A stretch of DNA of 64,000 bases from Acidilutibacter cellobiosedens (GCF_004103715.1 NZ_CP035282.1:3186501-3250500), one strand, 5' to 3'; numbered from the stretch's first letter, positions 18,051 through 28,032 are shown. Notes: generated by a model from the letters alone, not told the origin. Translations and numbers: made by a program.

Positions 18051-18479
18051 TTATTTATCATCATTTTTAGAAGTATCTTCTAAATCATCTTCGTTTTTTT
18101 CATCATTTTGATTCTCTTCAGGGTTTTCACCATTTTGATTTTCTTCGATTTTTTCATCATTCTGATTCTCTTCAGATAATGTTATTTGATTTTCAGCATT
18201 ATTTTCAACATTAAATTTTGTTGCTACACCAAATGAGCTTTTTTGCAATATCCATCCCAAGGTAAATAAAATAACTGCAAATGCTGCATATTGTCCGCAG
18301 TTTGACATATAAAAATTTGCTATATTATACTTATTTCCGCTGATTACCAACTGACCTTGTGAAACCATCTCAGAAATATATTTGAATGAGCTGACTGCAG
18401 ACCAAATCGTATAAATTATAAGTAATCCTGACAATACATATAAAACTAAACTTAAAACCGGAATTTTCTTTTTATTCAT
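18051..18479 (-). CDS. Small membrane protein with acidic repeat tail
   Basis: 142 residues. Two hydrophobic segments (about 8-28 and 62-80) with a short external loop. Then a very acidic, Asn/Glu/Asp-rich tail with repeats of EENQN(D/G)E-type units (SEENQNDEKIEENQNGENPEE and onward). The DNA of the tail is itself repetitive, so length variation by slippage is likely. GAGAGG precedes the ATG. No family recognised. Confidence 0.65.
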   Translation of the reverse strand: MNKKKIPVLSLVLYVLSGLLIIYTIWSAVSSFKYISEMVSQGQLVISGNKYNIANFYMSNCGQYAAFAVILFTLGWILQKSSFGVATKFNVENNAENQITLSEENQNDEKIEENQNGENPEENQNDEKNEDDLEDTSKNDDK

Positions 18480-18809
18480 ACTCCACTACCTCTCTATAAT
18501 TTTTATCCAAAATATTTTATTGCTGTAGCATTTCTGCCTTTACTTTGCAGAAAAATTTTAATATTAAATGATATACTTTTCCCTATTTAACAGACAAATA
18601 ATTAGAAGAATTTCTCTCGTTTTTTTCAGGTATACCTTTTGCCATATAAATACAGTAGTAAATTTAATATTAAATCAAATTAATAGTTAAATGATTTAAC
18701 TATTAATAATAAGCATAACAGCTTATTTTTGAAAAGTCAACATATAACATAATCTCACATAATTTCACATAATTTATATTTTTCTGTAATTAAATATAAT
18801 TGGAATCTT
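18480..18809. other. Intergenic region with palindrome and tandem repeat
   Basis: It holds a perfect 11-bp inverted repeat with a 3-nt loop (TAATAGTTAAA/TTTAACTATTA, 18681-18705) and a short tandem CACATAATTT repeat (about 18756-18776). No coding frame is supported. Confidence 0.5.
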
Positions 18810-19508
18810 CTACCAAGGTCTGCCACCCGTCAGCCATCCATTTTTCTCCCAATAATCCCTGTCAGTAGGGTTCCATTTACTTTTTTTCTGCATAAGACCC
18901 ATAATGGAAAATATAATTTTCGTCTTAAGAGTAGGTCTGGCTCTTCCAACGGATTTCTTAATCTTTCGCGAAAGATTATTAACTTCCCTTTCAATTATAT
19001 TCTTCTTTTCATGGGATATACTATCCCATCCTATAGCCTCAACGGCTTTGCCATAGGAATATATCTTTGGAACACCCCAGTAAAACAGATTATCTTTCAT
19101 ATTTTGATTGGCCTTTTTCATCCCTGCACCAGCAACAGTTGAGATTACAAGACCAACTTTGCTAAACATAGTTTTATTGGGCCTATGGGGCATCCACTGA
19201 TAGCCGAAGTGGTCAAGCAATGATTTTAACTGACCGCTGATTGAAAATACATACACCGGACTTGATAGAATGATTAAATCCGCCTTCTCCAATGATTCTG
19301 CAATGGGATGCACCTTGTCAAAATGAGGACAGGTATTCTCGCCATTAAGAAAACAAGAAAAGCAACCGCAACAATTCTGATCCATATCCCTTGGTAAAAA
19401 GAACTCATCTATTTTATCGGAATCATCAGTTAAACGATTCAAAAACAATTTGACGATATGATATGTGCTGCCCTTATGCATTACACCATAGATTACAGTA
19501 ATATTCAA
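18810..19508 (-). CDS. Flavodoxin-fold NAD(P)H-dependent oxidoreductase
   Basis: 232 residues. The flavodoxin-like fold starts MNITVIYGVMHKGSTYHIV (FMN phosphate loop). A cysteine cluster, NCCGCFSCFLNGENTCPH, resembles the iron-sulfur flavoprotein motif. SSPVYVFSISGQLKSLLDHFGYQW contacts the flavin. A basic C-terminal extension (KTKIIFSIMGLMQKKSKWN) is found in clostridial homologues. Start is TTG at 19508 with AGGAGGATAGG upstream. It may reduce quinones or nitro-compounds; the substrate is unknown. Confidence 0.85.
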   Translation of the reverse strand: MNITVIYGVMHKGSTYHIVKLFLNRLTDDSDKIDEFFLPRDMDQNCCGCFSCFLNGENTCPHFDKVHPIAESLEKADLIILSSPVYVFSISGQLKSLLDHFGYQWMPHRPNKTMFSKVGLVISTVAGAGMKKANQNMKDNLFYWGVPKIYSYGKAVEAIGWDSISHEKKNIIEREVNNLSRKIKKSVGRARPTLKTKIIFSIMGLMQKKSKWNPTDRDYWEKNGWLTGGRPW

Positions 19509-19692
19509 AATTTCTACCTATCCTCCTATCAGAAGTTAAACTTAATTGCGTTCCTCTGCCGCCACTTTTTTATATAAGAAGCCACCTTAAAAACTTTCTT
19601 AGCATAAAATCTCATCTGTTAATATCTTAATATTATTCTTAATTAATTTCTATTAAACTCTGTTTTTGTTTTTCACATTATATAAGACATAG

Positions 19693-20586
19693 TTATTTAG
19701 AGTACATAATATTTTTAACATTTTTTTCGCTAACAAAAACACCTTTAAATTTTTCTATATTAAATCTCTTTGTAAACAGATCACATTTGCATAGGAAAAT
19801 ATAATAAATGTTCTTGCCGCAGCCAAAGAGAGTCTCAAAATTTCCTTGTCCTTTTGAAATTATTAAGTCTGCATCATCAATTATTTCTTTTGATTTCATA
19901 TTTATCTTGTTCAATTGTGTGCCGGGTATAGCCGTCCCATTTTCTGCAACATTAGCTATATTGCAAAGTCCTACTTCTTTTGCATCTATAATGGTTGCAT
20001 CATTATATACAGGGTCACCTCTTACAATAACATTTATAATTATGTTTGGGTATATTCCCTTTATTATTTTAATAAATATCTTATCAAAGACTATTTCTCC
20101 GGCATTATCAATAATATATGCGATTTGTCCGGCATTTTTTAATTTTTCTACGAAACCTTCGTATTCTTCAGCATCAATTAGTTGCTGTGGAACATCCTTA
20201 ATTAACTTTCTTAATTCATCAATATCCACTTTATCCATGGCTCCAAAATCAATAAAATTGCCGATCATTGCATATTTTAAAGCCGTAAGAAGTTTATCTT
20301 CAGAGTCGTAAATAAATCCTAAGATTTCTTCCTCCATAGAAATTGCAAGAGCATTATACTCTTTTTTTACTTCATAATAAGTATCCCCTAAGTTAAACTC
20401 ATTATTTAACATTTCAATTATTTTTGAATTAAGATATGGAGAGGTATCACCTTTCTCAGACATTGAGACAACTTTAAATACCTCTTTCATAAACTTCAAC
20501 TTTTTATCCTTATCAGCCTCATACTTGCTGAATAAAGAATCTGCTTTCCTTACAATACAATAAATACATTCCAATCCTGCATCCAT
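19693..20586 (-). CDS. DUF89/ARMT1-like damage-control phosphatase
   Basis: 297 residues. N-terminal CxxC (LECIYCIVRKADSLF), then the family metal-binding core IIDNAGEIVFDKIFIK, VRGDPVYNDATIIDAKEVGL and DLIISKGQGNFETLFG. Members hydrolyse damaged or excess sugar phosphates and other phosphometabolites with Mn/Co/Ni. ATG follows GGAGG. Bacterial and archaeal forms of this length keep the N-terminal cysteines, as here. Confidence 0.9.
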   Translation of the reverse strand: MDAGLECIYCIVRKADSLFSKYEADKDKKLKFMKEVFKVVSMSEKGDTSPYLNSKIIEMLNNEFNLGDTYYEVKKEYNALAISMEEEILGFIYDSEDKLLTALKYAMIGNFIDFGAMDKVDIDELRKLIKDVPQQLIDAEEYEGFVEKLKNAGQIAYIIDNAGEIVFDKIFIKIIKGIYPNIIINVIVRGDPVYNDATIIDAKEVGLCNIANVAENGTAIPGTQLNKINMKSKEIIDDADLIISKGQGNFETLFGCGKNIYYIFLCKCDLFTKRFNIEKFKGVFVSEKNVKNIMYSK

Positions 20587-20682
20587 GATTAGCCTCCGAA
20601 TTCTATATTTATACCATATCTTTTTACTAATATCCTGCTCTTTGAAAAGTTAATTGTCCCTTCTAAAATCATAAAATAGCTA

Positions 20683-22797
20683 CTAAATACTTACTTTGTC
20701 AAGTTCTTGCAGGTTATATAGGCGAATAATTTTTATAAGTTTCATTGAATATTGAGAATCTGTAGCATACCCTGCTCTTCTTAAAGCCCATGCTCCCTGA
20801 GTGCTGTCATGCATTACCTCTCTAAAAGGCTCATATCTTTCGGCTGTAAGCAACAAATTATTATGGTCCTTCCAACTTTCCTCTACATTATTGTAAGCTC
20901 TGAATTCAGCGTCAATACGATAAGATACTCCGTTATATTCTTCCCATGTATTTGATGTAACAGAACCGGCAGTTCCAATACCTTTTACTCCGAATAAATT
21001 ATAAGAAAGTTGTCCGTCATATTTATCCACAGGTACACTCTGCCCCCAACCCGTTTCGAGAATAGCTTGAGCAGTCTGAAGTGAAGCCGACATCCCTGTT
21101 TTTTTCCATGAATCTTCAGCCATTTTTGATGCCATATCAATGAATTTATTCTTTTCAATTATCGGTAAAGCTGTATAAATTTTATCCAAATAAATCGTAA
21201 CAGGCACCTCTTCAGTTTCAATTTCCTTTCCTGACTCATATATTCCTTTAGCCTTGATTTTCCAAGTTCCGGCATCTCCTTTAACGGGAGTATAAACATA
21301 CTCTTTCAAATAGTCCTTGCCCTCGGCAACAACTTTTTCTTTCCCAGTTTTGGAATTAATCATAATATATTTAATACTGTTCAAGGAAACATTGCTAAAA
21401 ACCTTCAACTTCACAGCTCCCGTAATAACTTGATTCGGCCCTATTCCTTGTAAAAGGATTTTTGGAGTTCCAATCGGATTAACGGTAACACTGTTACTTG
21501 TGTAGGAACGTCCCGATGTATCTTTAACTCTGACAAAGAGCTCTTTCTCTCCTGATATCTCCGGCCCCGGGAACCAAGTATAATTTCCATAGCCAATCTT
21601 TGATAAAATTTTTTCTGCCCCGTTTTTAGGATCTCTCATCACATATTCGGTTTCACTTACTTCAAAATTTCTTGAAGTCGACAGCGTAACAGGATTGTCG
21701 ATTGTCTGGCCTTCCGAAACCCCTCTTAATGATAGTTTTCGTTCTATATTAATTTTAGCATCAACGGACTGGCTGGGGTAAGGATTGTCGTTAATATCAT
21801 AGGCTGTTACCTTTACAGAAACATTTCCGTTATCCTCTACCATTAAAGTCTTATTAAATATGCCTTGAGGATCTAACTCCGGAGAAGTATAAACCTTACC
21901 CTTATCTTTATTTTTTATCTCATATTTAACATAAGCTGCTGAGAAATTTAACCCTGTATTTAGCTGTATTTTGTCTTCTGTTATTACCTGGTTTTGAACT
22001 AATCCGGTTAATGATACCTGAGGAGCTATACTTACTTGTACGGGAATGGAATCCCCGGCCAAAAATTCTCCATTGGCATCATAAATTGCAGCTACAAGAA
22101 TTTTTTCTCCATTATCCTGAATACTTGGCATCCACTTATATTTATCCGTCAAGTTTTCTCCTCTAGCGATTATAAATCCCTTTGCAGTATCAGGGTTAAT
22201 CAGAAGGTATTTTATCTCTGCTGCTCCCTTCTGAAGAGTCGGAAATACTGCTTGGAGATCTGTTGTACCAGTAATAACTTGTCCGGATTTTAGAGATGAG
22301 ATTTTCATGTCAAAGAATGAGGTAATGTTAGACGTTTGTGAAGAATCAACGTAAATCGTCCTCTCTGAATCATTCCAATCAATTTTTACATTTAATGCAT
22401 TACTTATTAAGCGAAGAGGTACGTAAGTATGATTTTTTATAATACAAGGAGATACATCACTCAAATTATAAATTTTCTCCTTATTAATTTCATACTGTGT
22501 CAGTCTGCTATCAATTCTCAGCAATACCGAACGATCTCCCTTTATAATTTGCACAGTCCTATCATCATTATTCCACTTTACCTCCGCTCCTAACTGTTCA
22601 GCTACAGTACGGATGGGTACGATAGTTCTGTCATTCTTTATTACCGGCACAACGTCGGTGATATTGTGACCGTCAACTACTAATTTTACGGAACTATCGG
22701 CAAGAACTTTGGGTATAATCATCCATAAAGCCAATACGAATAACATTACCAATAAAATCAACAGATGATAATTAACCTTATTATTTTTTACTTCCAC
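20683..22797 (-). CDS. Cell-wall glucosaminidase (GH73) with copper-amine-oxidase-N domain and Ig-like repeats
   Basis: About 704 residues. An N-terminal membrane anchor/signal (YHLLILLVMLFVLALWMII) is followed by a copper amine oxidase N-terminal-like domain (about 40-150, VPIRTVAEQLGAEVKWNNDDRTV and VPLRLISNALNVKIDWNDSERTI), several ~90-residue beta repeats each opening with a G(L/V)xxxQ(V/T)I turn, and a C-terminal glucosaminidase domain (SLQTAQAILETGWGQS, FGVKGIGTAGSV, RRAGYATDSQYSMKL) with the likely catalytic Glu in AILETGWG. GTG at 22797 is preferred because AAAGGAG lies upstream. It hydrolyses the GlcNAc-MurNAc bond during wall turnover. Confidence 0.85.
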   Translation of the reverse strand: MEVKNNKVNYHLLILLVMLFVLALWMIIPKVLADSSVKLVVDGHNITDVVPVIKNDRTIVPIRTVAEQLGAEVKWNNDDRTVQIIKGDRSVLLRIDSRLTQYEINKEKIYNLSDVSPCIIKNHTYVPLRLISNALNVKIDWNDSERTIYVDSSQTSNITSFFDMKISSLKSGQVITGTTDLQAVFPTLQKGAAEIKYLLINPDTAKGFIIARGENLTDKYKWMPSIQDNGEKILVAAIYDANGEFLAGDSIPVQVSIAPQVSLTGLVQNQVITEDKIQLNTGLNFSAAYVKYEIKNKDKGKVYTSPELDPQGIFNKTLMVEDNGNVSVKVTAYDINDNPYPSQSVDAKINIERKLSLRGVSEGQTIDNPVTLSTSRNFEVSETEYVMRDPKNGAEKILSKIGYGNYTWFPGPEISGEKELFVRVKDTSGRSYTSNSVTVNPIGTPKILLQGIGPNQVITGAVKLKVFSNVSLNSIKYIMINSKTGKEKVVAEGKDYLKEYVYTPVKGDAGTWKIKAKGIYESGKEIETEEVPVTIYLDKIYTALPIIEKNKFIDMASKMAEDSWKKTGMSASLQTAQAILETGWGQSVPVDKYDGQLSYNLFGVKGIGTAGSVTSNTWEEYNGVSYRIDAEFRAYNNVEESWKDHNNLLLTAERYEPFREVMHDSTQGAWALRRAGYATDSQYSMKLIKIIRLYNLQELDKVSI

Positions 22798-22855
22798 TTT
22801 TATACTCACTCCTTTATAAATTATGTCGCCTCCGAGTTGATTTTTATTATTAATA

Positions 22856-23056
22856 CTACGCATCCACAGTAGTTTTCATGCTTATTTTCTCATTATTAAA
22901 ATGCCTTTCAGCTGTATCTTTTAAGTATCCATAATCTACATCATAAAGTATGTCTGAATATTTCGGATGCCTTGTCCCTTTCGGTCTGTCAATAATAATT
23001 TCCGATTTGGAAACTAATTCATCTAAAGCAATCCAAAAACCTTCATCTATGTCCAT
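22856..23056 (-). pseudogene. Truncated inorganic-pyrophosphatase-like small protein
   Basis: 66 residues after a good GAGGTGGACTT-ATG start. The sequence LVSKSEIIIDRPKGTRHPKY...DVDYGYLKDT matches, from memory, the first half of the short clostridial pyrophosphatase-like family (which continues with a DGGGID motif). Here homology stops at YGYLKDT and an unrelated tail runs to a stop at 22856. It is therefore probably a 3'-truncated remnant, though still translatable. Its stop overlaps the region upstream of the glucosaminidase gene. Confidence 0.55.
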
Positions 23057-23268
23057 AAGTCCACCTCTTTTTTAATGAGCTCTTTGCATAATTCAATATT
23101 CTCCATCAATGCTATACATAAATTCTTAATTTAATTCTACCATATTTTTCCCTTATAGTGAGTACCCCCACCTGAAATAAGCATAAAAATTATTATGCAA
23201 ATACTGGAATATAATGTGGTAAATAACGTAATTAACCGGTATAAACAATGAAAAACTGATAATAAATT

Positions 23269-23406
23269 CTATAATACCGGATTTAATTCAAGACATTTTT
23301 TCGGTATGATAATGTTATAAGAATATTCATAAATCAATTTTTCAAGAATGTCTTTACTTGATAATATAGATGACTCAAGAGGAAAAAATACTGCATTGGT
23401 ATCCAT
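23269..23406 (-). CDS. Small ORF, 45 aa, with strong ribosome binding site
   Basis: Begins ATG at 23406, preceded by GGAGG with an 8-nt spacer, and encodes MDTNAVFFPLESSILSSKDI... ending LELNPVL. It is too short for most gene finders. No family is recognised. It could be a small regulatory peptide or the 5' stub of a decayed gene; the excellent start argues that it is, or was, translated. Confidence 0.4.
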   Translation of the reverse strand: MDTNAVFFPLESSILSSKDILEKLIYEYSYNIIIPKKCLELNPVL

Positions 23407-23475
23407 GGTTATAACCTCCAATAATTTGGTTACCATAAACTCATTTAGAATAAAAATCCACTTTATTCAGTATGC

Positions 23476-23838
23476 CTACATTTTAATGTATTCATTTAAA
23501 ATATTGTAAGCATATTCTATTATTTCATTGCAGGATACACCTTTCTTCTTTAATTCTAAACATTCATAGGTACCATATTTTTCTTTTATTTTGTTCATGA
23601 TTTCCTTTGTATATTCTCTTGATTCATTCTTGTCACTTGACTCTTCCCTCCCTTTTATTGCCCCTAATGCCATAAGCACTCCCGTAATTGCTCCGCAGGT
23701 ACTGCCTACTGTCATACCTCTGCCAAAGGGACTGGCAATAGAAACAGGAATATTTAATTTCTTTTCTTCATTAAATGCTTTTATTATAGATTCCGCACAA
23801 TTATATCCTTGTTTATGGTATTCCAATACTTTCACCAT
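23476..23838 (-). CDS. C_GCAxxG_C_C family (redox-type cysteine) protein
   Basis: 120 residues. The family cysteines are present: YNCAESI near the N-terminus, STCGAITGVLMALGAIKGR, and the two late cysteines in TYECLELKKKGVSCNEII. This small family is widespread in anaerobes, and metal or electron-transfer roles have been suggested but not shown. A GGGGGTG element lies 13 nt upstream of the ATG; a GTG one codon later is an alternative. Confidence 0.85.
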   Translation of the reverse strand: MVKVLEYHKQGYNCAESIIKAFNEEKKLNIPVSIASPFGRGMTVGSTCGAITGVLMALGAIKGREESSDKNESREYTKEIMNKIKEKYGTYECLELKKKGVSCNEIIEYAYNILNEYIKM

Positions 23839-23955
23839 TTATTTAACTTCACCCCCTATATTTAATATATGCATATTACTCTACATATGTAAACCTCACA
23901 TGACTAAAGTCATATGTTTTGAGATCACTCTATCATTTTTCTGTTTCATTCAAAT

Positions 23956-24201
23956 TCATATTTTTGTCTTTCCTTTTATTCTTTCGTTTCCACGTTTAAA
24001 ATTACCAGTAATTTTAGCCATTATTAATTGTGATTCTTTTGCGCTTGATTTTGACATTTTAGATAAAAATTTCTCGCTTTCTCTATTTTTTAATATCATT
24101 ACTTGTTTTTTATGCCAGAAAATAAATACTTTATTATCTTTAGATACTTTGTATGAAAAAACCTCTTCATCAAGTTTATTTCGTTTATCTATATTATCCA
24201 A
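23956..24201 (-). CDS. Small conserved hypothetical protein, 81 aa
   Basis: Begins TTG at 24201 with AGAAGG 8 nt upstream. The sequence EEVFSYKVSKDNKVFIFWHKKQVMILKN... and the motif ESQLIMAKITGNFKRGNER resemble a small basic protein seen in several clostridia. A basic C-terminus (RGNERIKGKTKI) suggests nucleic acid binding, but this is inference. Confidence 0.6.
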   Translation of the reverse strand: MDNIDKRNKLDEEVFSYKVSKDNKVFIFWHKKQVMILKNRESEKFLSKMSKSSAKESQLIMAKITGNFKRGNERIKGKTKI

Positions 24202-24277
24202 TTTTTAAACCTTCTCTCTCATTTTATTATATTATACTTATCTAATAAATAATATATTTTGTGCCACCGGAAAACTT

Positions 24278-24383
24278 AAAAAAAAAAAAGTCAGTAGCTT
24301 TTCATTTCCTATCAACATTTCTCATCTGCTTACAAATCATAGCAAATAATTTAAACTGTTGATTAAAAATAATAGCTACTGAC
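24278..24383 (-). terminator. Intrinsic terminator of the marR-ABC-ABC operon
   Basis: GTCAGTAGCT (24290-24299) pairs with AGCTACTGAC (24374-24383) over a long loop. Read leftward the stem is followed at once by twelve T residues (24278-24289). Confidence 0.65.
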
Positions 24384-24389
24384 AAATCA

Positions 24390-26261
24390 TCATTCCAATT
24401 CAAAGGCTCCGGTATAAAGTTGATAATATCTGCCCTTTGCTTTTATCAATTCTTCATGGTTTCCGCATTCGATAATCCTTCCGCTATCAATCAGCATGAT
24501 AACATCAGCATTTTGAACAGTGGATAATCTATGAGCAATGACAAATACGGTACGCCCCTTCATAAGGGCATCCATACCTTGCTGTACCATTATTTCTGTA
24601 CGGGTATCAATGCTTGAGGTCGCCTCATCCAAAATAAGCACCGGCGGATTCGCAACTGCAGCACGCGCTATGGAAAGAAGCTGACGTTGCCCCTGAGACA
24701 AATCACCGCCATCATCTGTAATCATGGTATTATAGCCATTGGGCAGCATAGATATAAAACTATCGGCATTCGCAAGTTTCGCTGCTTCATATACTTCCTC
24801 ATCTGTAGCATCCAACTTACCATAGCGGATATTTTCCATAATCGTACCTGTAAACAAATGAGTATCCTGCAATACCATGGCAATGGAACGGCGAAGGTCG
24901 CTCTTTCTGATTTTTTTGATATCAATGCCATCATAATAGATTTTGCCTTCCTGTATATCATAAAAACGGTTAATCAGATTAGTGATAGTCGTTTTACCTG
25001 CTCCAGTAGCACCTACAAACGCAACTTTCTGTCCCGGTGCTGCATAAAGGCTGATATTATGAAGTGTGGTTTCTTCTTCTGTATAGCCAAAATTTACATC
25101 TATAAAACGAACGTCCCCTAAAAGTCTCGTATAAGTAACACTACCATCAGAATGAGGATACTTCCAGGCCCAGATTTCTGTACGTTCTTTTACCTCAACT
25201 ATTCTTTCTCCTTCAATTTTAGCATTGACAAGGGTAACATACCCATTATCTTCTTCCGGTTTTTCGTCCATTAATTCAAAAATCCTCTCAGCACCTGCAA
25301 AGGCCATAATAATAAAGTTAGACTGCTGAGCAATCTGCCCCAGCGGCATGGTAAAAGAACGGCTGAGCTGCAGAAAGGCTGCTATACTTCCCAATGTCAG
25401 CCCTCCCACATTCTTAATACCCATTATGCCGCCCAATATGGCAATCAAAATATATAAAAGTGTGCTTAAGTTAAACATAGTCGGCATCAATATATTTGCC
25501 AGCTTATTCGCCTGAGTCGAACTATAACAGAGTTTTTCATTAAGAACATCAAAATCCTCTTTAGCCTTTTTCTCATGGCAAAAAACTTTAACAACTTTTT
25601 GCCCTTCCATCATTTCTTCGACATAACCGTTCACCTCTCCCAAGGATTTCTGTTGCTGTCCGAAATATTTCTTACTTTTATTCCCTATTTTGAATATTGT
25701 AAGAACCATCAATCCGGTAAAAGCAGTCGCAAACAATGTCAAATGAATGCTGATATACACCATGCTGACAAATACAACAATCATGGTAACTACAGATGAA
25801 AAAACCATCGGAATACTTTGACTGATCATTTGACGCAATGTATCCGTATCATTTGTATAGCGGCTCATTGTTTCCCCATGAGTATGGGTGTCAAAATACT
25901 TAACCGGAAGCATCTCCATATGAGAAAACATGTCATCGCGAATTCTTTTAAGTACTCCCTGAGAAATAGTCGCCATTAAAAAATTATACAGATAAGTGCA
26001 GAGCACGCCAACAAGATATATCCCCACCATATATAAAATTACATGAAAGAGCGGTGTAAAATCCGGTTTCGCTTGTGATAACATGGGCGTAATATAATCA
26101 TCAATCAAAACCTGCAGAAATAGAGAGCCTATTACTCCTGCCGATGCACTTATGAGAATACTGATGCATACAAATATAAATCGTGCTTTATATGTTCCTG
26201 CGATATAACCAATCAGGCGTTTAGCCGTTTTGTTTCTTCTTGATTTCTTATTTTCCATCAT
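24390..26261 (-). CDS. Heterodimeric multidrug ABC exporter, canonical half (LmrD/YfiC-like)
   Basis: 623 residues. Six-helix transmembrane domain (about 1-330), then an insertion TEIWAWKYPHSDGSVTYTRLLGD before the ATPase that is typical of this subfamily. Walker A GATGAGKTT, signature LSQGQRQLLSIARA and Walker B PVLILDEATSSID with catalytic Glu are intact. Start overlaps the upstream exporter gene by 14 nt. It pairs with the upstream half-transporter, and MarR is at the head of the operon, so drug or lipid export under MarR control is the likely role. Confidence 0.9.
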   Translation of the reverse strand: MMENKKSRRNKTAKRLIGYIAGTYKARFIFVCISILISASAGVIGSLFLQVLIDDYITPMLSQAKPDFTPLFHVILYMVGIYLVGVLCTYLYNFLMATISQGVLKRIRDDMFSHMEMLPVKYFDTHTHGETMSRYTNDTDTLRQMISQSIPMVFSSVVTMIVVFVSMVYISIHLTLFATAFTGLMVLTIFKIGNKSKKYFGQQQKSLGEVNGYVEEMMEGQKVVKVFCHEKKAKEDFDVLNEKLCYSSTQANKLANILMPTMFNLSTLLYILIAILGGIMGIKNVGGLTLGSIAAFLQLSRSFTMPLGQIAQQSNFIIMAFAGAERIFELMDEKPEEDNGYVTLVNAKIEGERIVEVKERTEIWAWKYPHSDGSVTYTRLLGDVRFIDVNFGYTEEETTLHNISLYAAPGQKVAFVGATGAGKTTITNLINRFYDIQEGKIYYDGIDIKKIRKSDLRRSIAMVLQDTHLFTGTIMENIRYGKLDATDEEVYEAAKLANADSFISMLPNGYNTMITDDGGDLSQGQRQLLSIARAAVANPPVLILDEATSSIDTRTEIMVQQGMDALMKGRTVFVIAHRLSTVQNADVIMLIDSGRIIECGNHEELIKAKGRYYQLYTGAFELE

Positions 26262-27984
26262 ATAATGCCCCCTTTATCTGCGAATTATAAATCTCTTGAT
26301 AAATCCTATTTGTCTTCAGCAATTCCTCAGATGTTCCGATTCCGTCGATTCTGCCATCATTTAATATGATAATTTTGTCTGCATCCTCAACGGAAGAAAT
26401 ACGTTGGGCAATAATAATTTTTGTAGTATTCGGTATCTCTGTACGTAAGGCTTTACGTATAAGGGCATCTGTTTTAGTATCCACCGCACTGGTAGAATCG
26501 TCAAGAATCAATATTTTAGGTTCTTTAAGCAGCGCTCTTGCAATACAAAGTCGCTGTTTCTGTCCACCTGAAATATTACTGCCTCCTTGTTCTATATAAG
26601 TATCATAACCCTCAGGAAATGATCGGATAAAATCATCTGCCTGGGCAATTTCGCAAGCACGTATAAGTTCTTCATCTGAGGCATCTTCATTTCCCCATCG
26701 CAAATTGTCTTTAATCGTTCCCGAAAAAAGCACGTTCTTTTGCAACACCACAGCAACCTCGTTACGTAATGTGTCCATATCATAATCCCGAACATCAATA
26801 CCTCCGATTTTAACCGAACCTCCGGTAACATCATAAAGCCTTGGTATCAAATGGATCAGAGTTGTCTTGGCACTCCCGGTTCCTCCCATAATACCAACAA
26901 CTTCTCCAGAATTAATACTAATATTTATATCTTTAAGGCAAAGCTTATTTTCGTCTTTTATATAGCTAAAATCAACATGATCAAACTCGACAGAGCCGTC
27001 TTTTACACTAAATATCGGATTATTACTGTTGCGGAGATCACTTTCTTCTTCAAGAACTTCAACAATACGATTAGCCGAAGTCCTTGATATAATAATCATC
27101 ACAAAAACCATTGATATCATCATAAGACTATTTAGAATTTGCATAGTATATGCAAAAATACTCATCATTTCTCCTGTAGTCATTGTACGGGAAACAATCA
27201 TTTTTGCACCCAGCCATGAAATAAGCAAAATACAAGTATAAATACAAAGTTGCATGAGTGGGTTGTTAAATGCCAGCATCTTCTCTGCCTTTACAAAATT
27301 ATTATATATATCCGTTGAACGCTCGTGAAATTTTTCATTTTCATAATCTTCATTCACAAAAGATTTTACGACGCGGATGCTTCTGACATTTTCCTCAACA
27401 ACGGTATTTAAATTATCATATCTACGAAAAACTCTCACAAAAATCGGATGTACTTTGATTGCAATTCCAAAAAGCCCAACTGCCAGTATAGGAACAACAA
27501 ATACAAAAATAAATCCTAATCTGACATTAATATTAAAAGTCATAATCATGGCAAGAATGAGCATCATCGGAGCACGAGCCAGCATACGAATCACCATCTG
27601 ATAGGCATTTTGAACATTTGTTACATCAGTAGTCATTCTTGTAATCAAGCTGGCCGTAGAAAATTTATCGATATTTGAAAAGGAAAAATTTTGAATATTG
27701 TAATACATATCATGACGCAAATTTTTGGCAAACCCTGCGGATGCCCTTGCAGCCAATTTCCCTGAAGAAACGCCAAACAAAAATGAAGCTGCCGCCGCAA
27801 TAATTAAAATGCTTCCCATTTTCCATATATAGTTCATATCCCCAGGTTCAATACCGTTATCAATAATTTTTGCCATTAAAATAGGAATGATTACATCCAT
27901 AACCACTTCAAAGGTCATCATTATCGGTGTAAGTATGGAATCTCTTTTATATTCTCTTACACTTTTTATCAATCGTTTCAACAT
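26248..27984 (-). CDS. Heterodimeric multidrug ABC exporter, degenerate half (LmrC/YfiB-like)
   Basis: About 578 residues. Transmembrane domain then ATPase with Walker A GGTGSAKTT, signature ISGGQKQRLCIARAL and Walker B KILILDDSTSAVD. The catalytic glutamate is replaced by aspartate (DDS instead of DES/DEA), the mark of the non-catalytic half of heterodimeric exporters. ATG at 27984 is better spaced from AAAGGAG than the first ATG. It is second in the marR operon, and its 3' end overlaps its partner. Confidence 0.9.
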   Translation of the reverse strand: MLKRLIKSVREYKRDSILTPIMMTFEVVMDVIIPILMAKIIDNGIEPGDMNYIWKMGSILIIAAAASFLFGVSSGKLAARASAGFAKNLRHDMYYNIQNFSFSNIDKFSTASLITRMTTDVTNVQNAYQMVIRMLARAPMMLILAMIMTFNINVRLGFIFVFVVPILAVGLFGIAIKVHPIFVRVFRRYDNLNTVVEENVRSIRVVKSFVNEDYENEKFHERSTDIYNNFVKAEKMLAFNNPLMQLCIYTCILLISWLGAKMIVSRTMTTGEMMSIFAYTMQILNSLMMISMVFVMIIISRTSANRIVEVLEEESDLRNSNNPIFSVKDGSVEFDHVDFSYIKDENKLCLKDINISINSGEVVGIMGGTGSAKTTLIHLIPRLYDVTGGSVKIGGIDVRDYDMDTLRNEVAVVLQKNVLFSGTIKDNLRWGNEDASDEELIRACEIAQADDFIRSFPEGYDTYIEQGGSNISGGQKQRLCIARALLKEPKILILDDSTSAVDTKTDALIRKALRTEIPNTTKIIIAQRISSVEDADKIIILNDGRIDGIGTSEELLKTNRIYQEIYNSQIKGALYDGK

Positions 27985-28032
27985 AAAATTCATTCTCCTT
28001 TACTGCATACTGTAACTCTAATTAATGTTATC

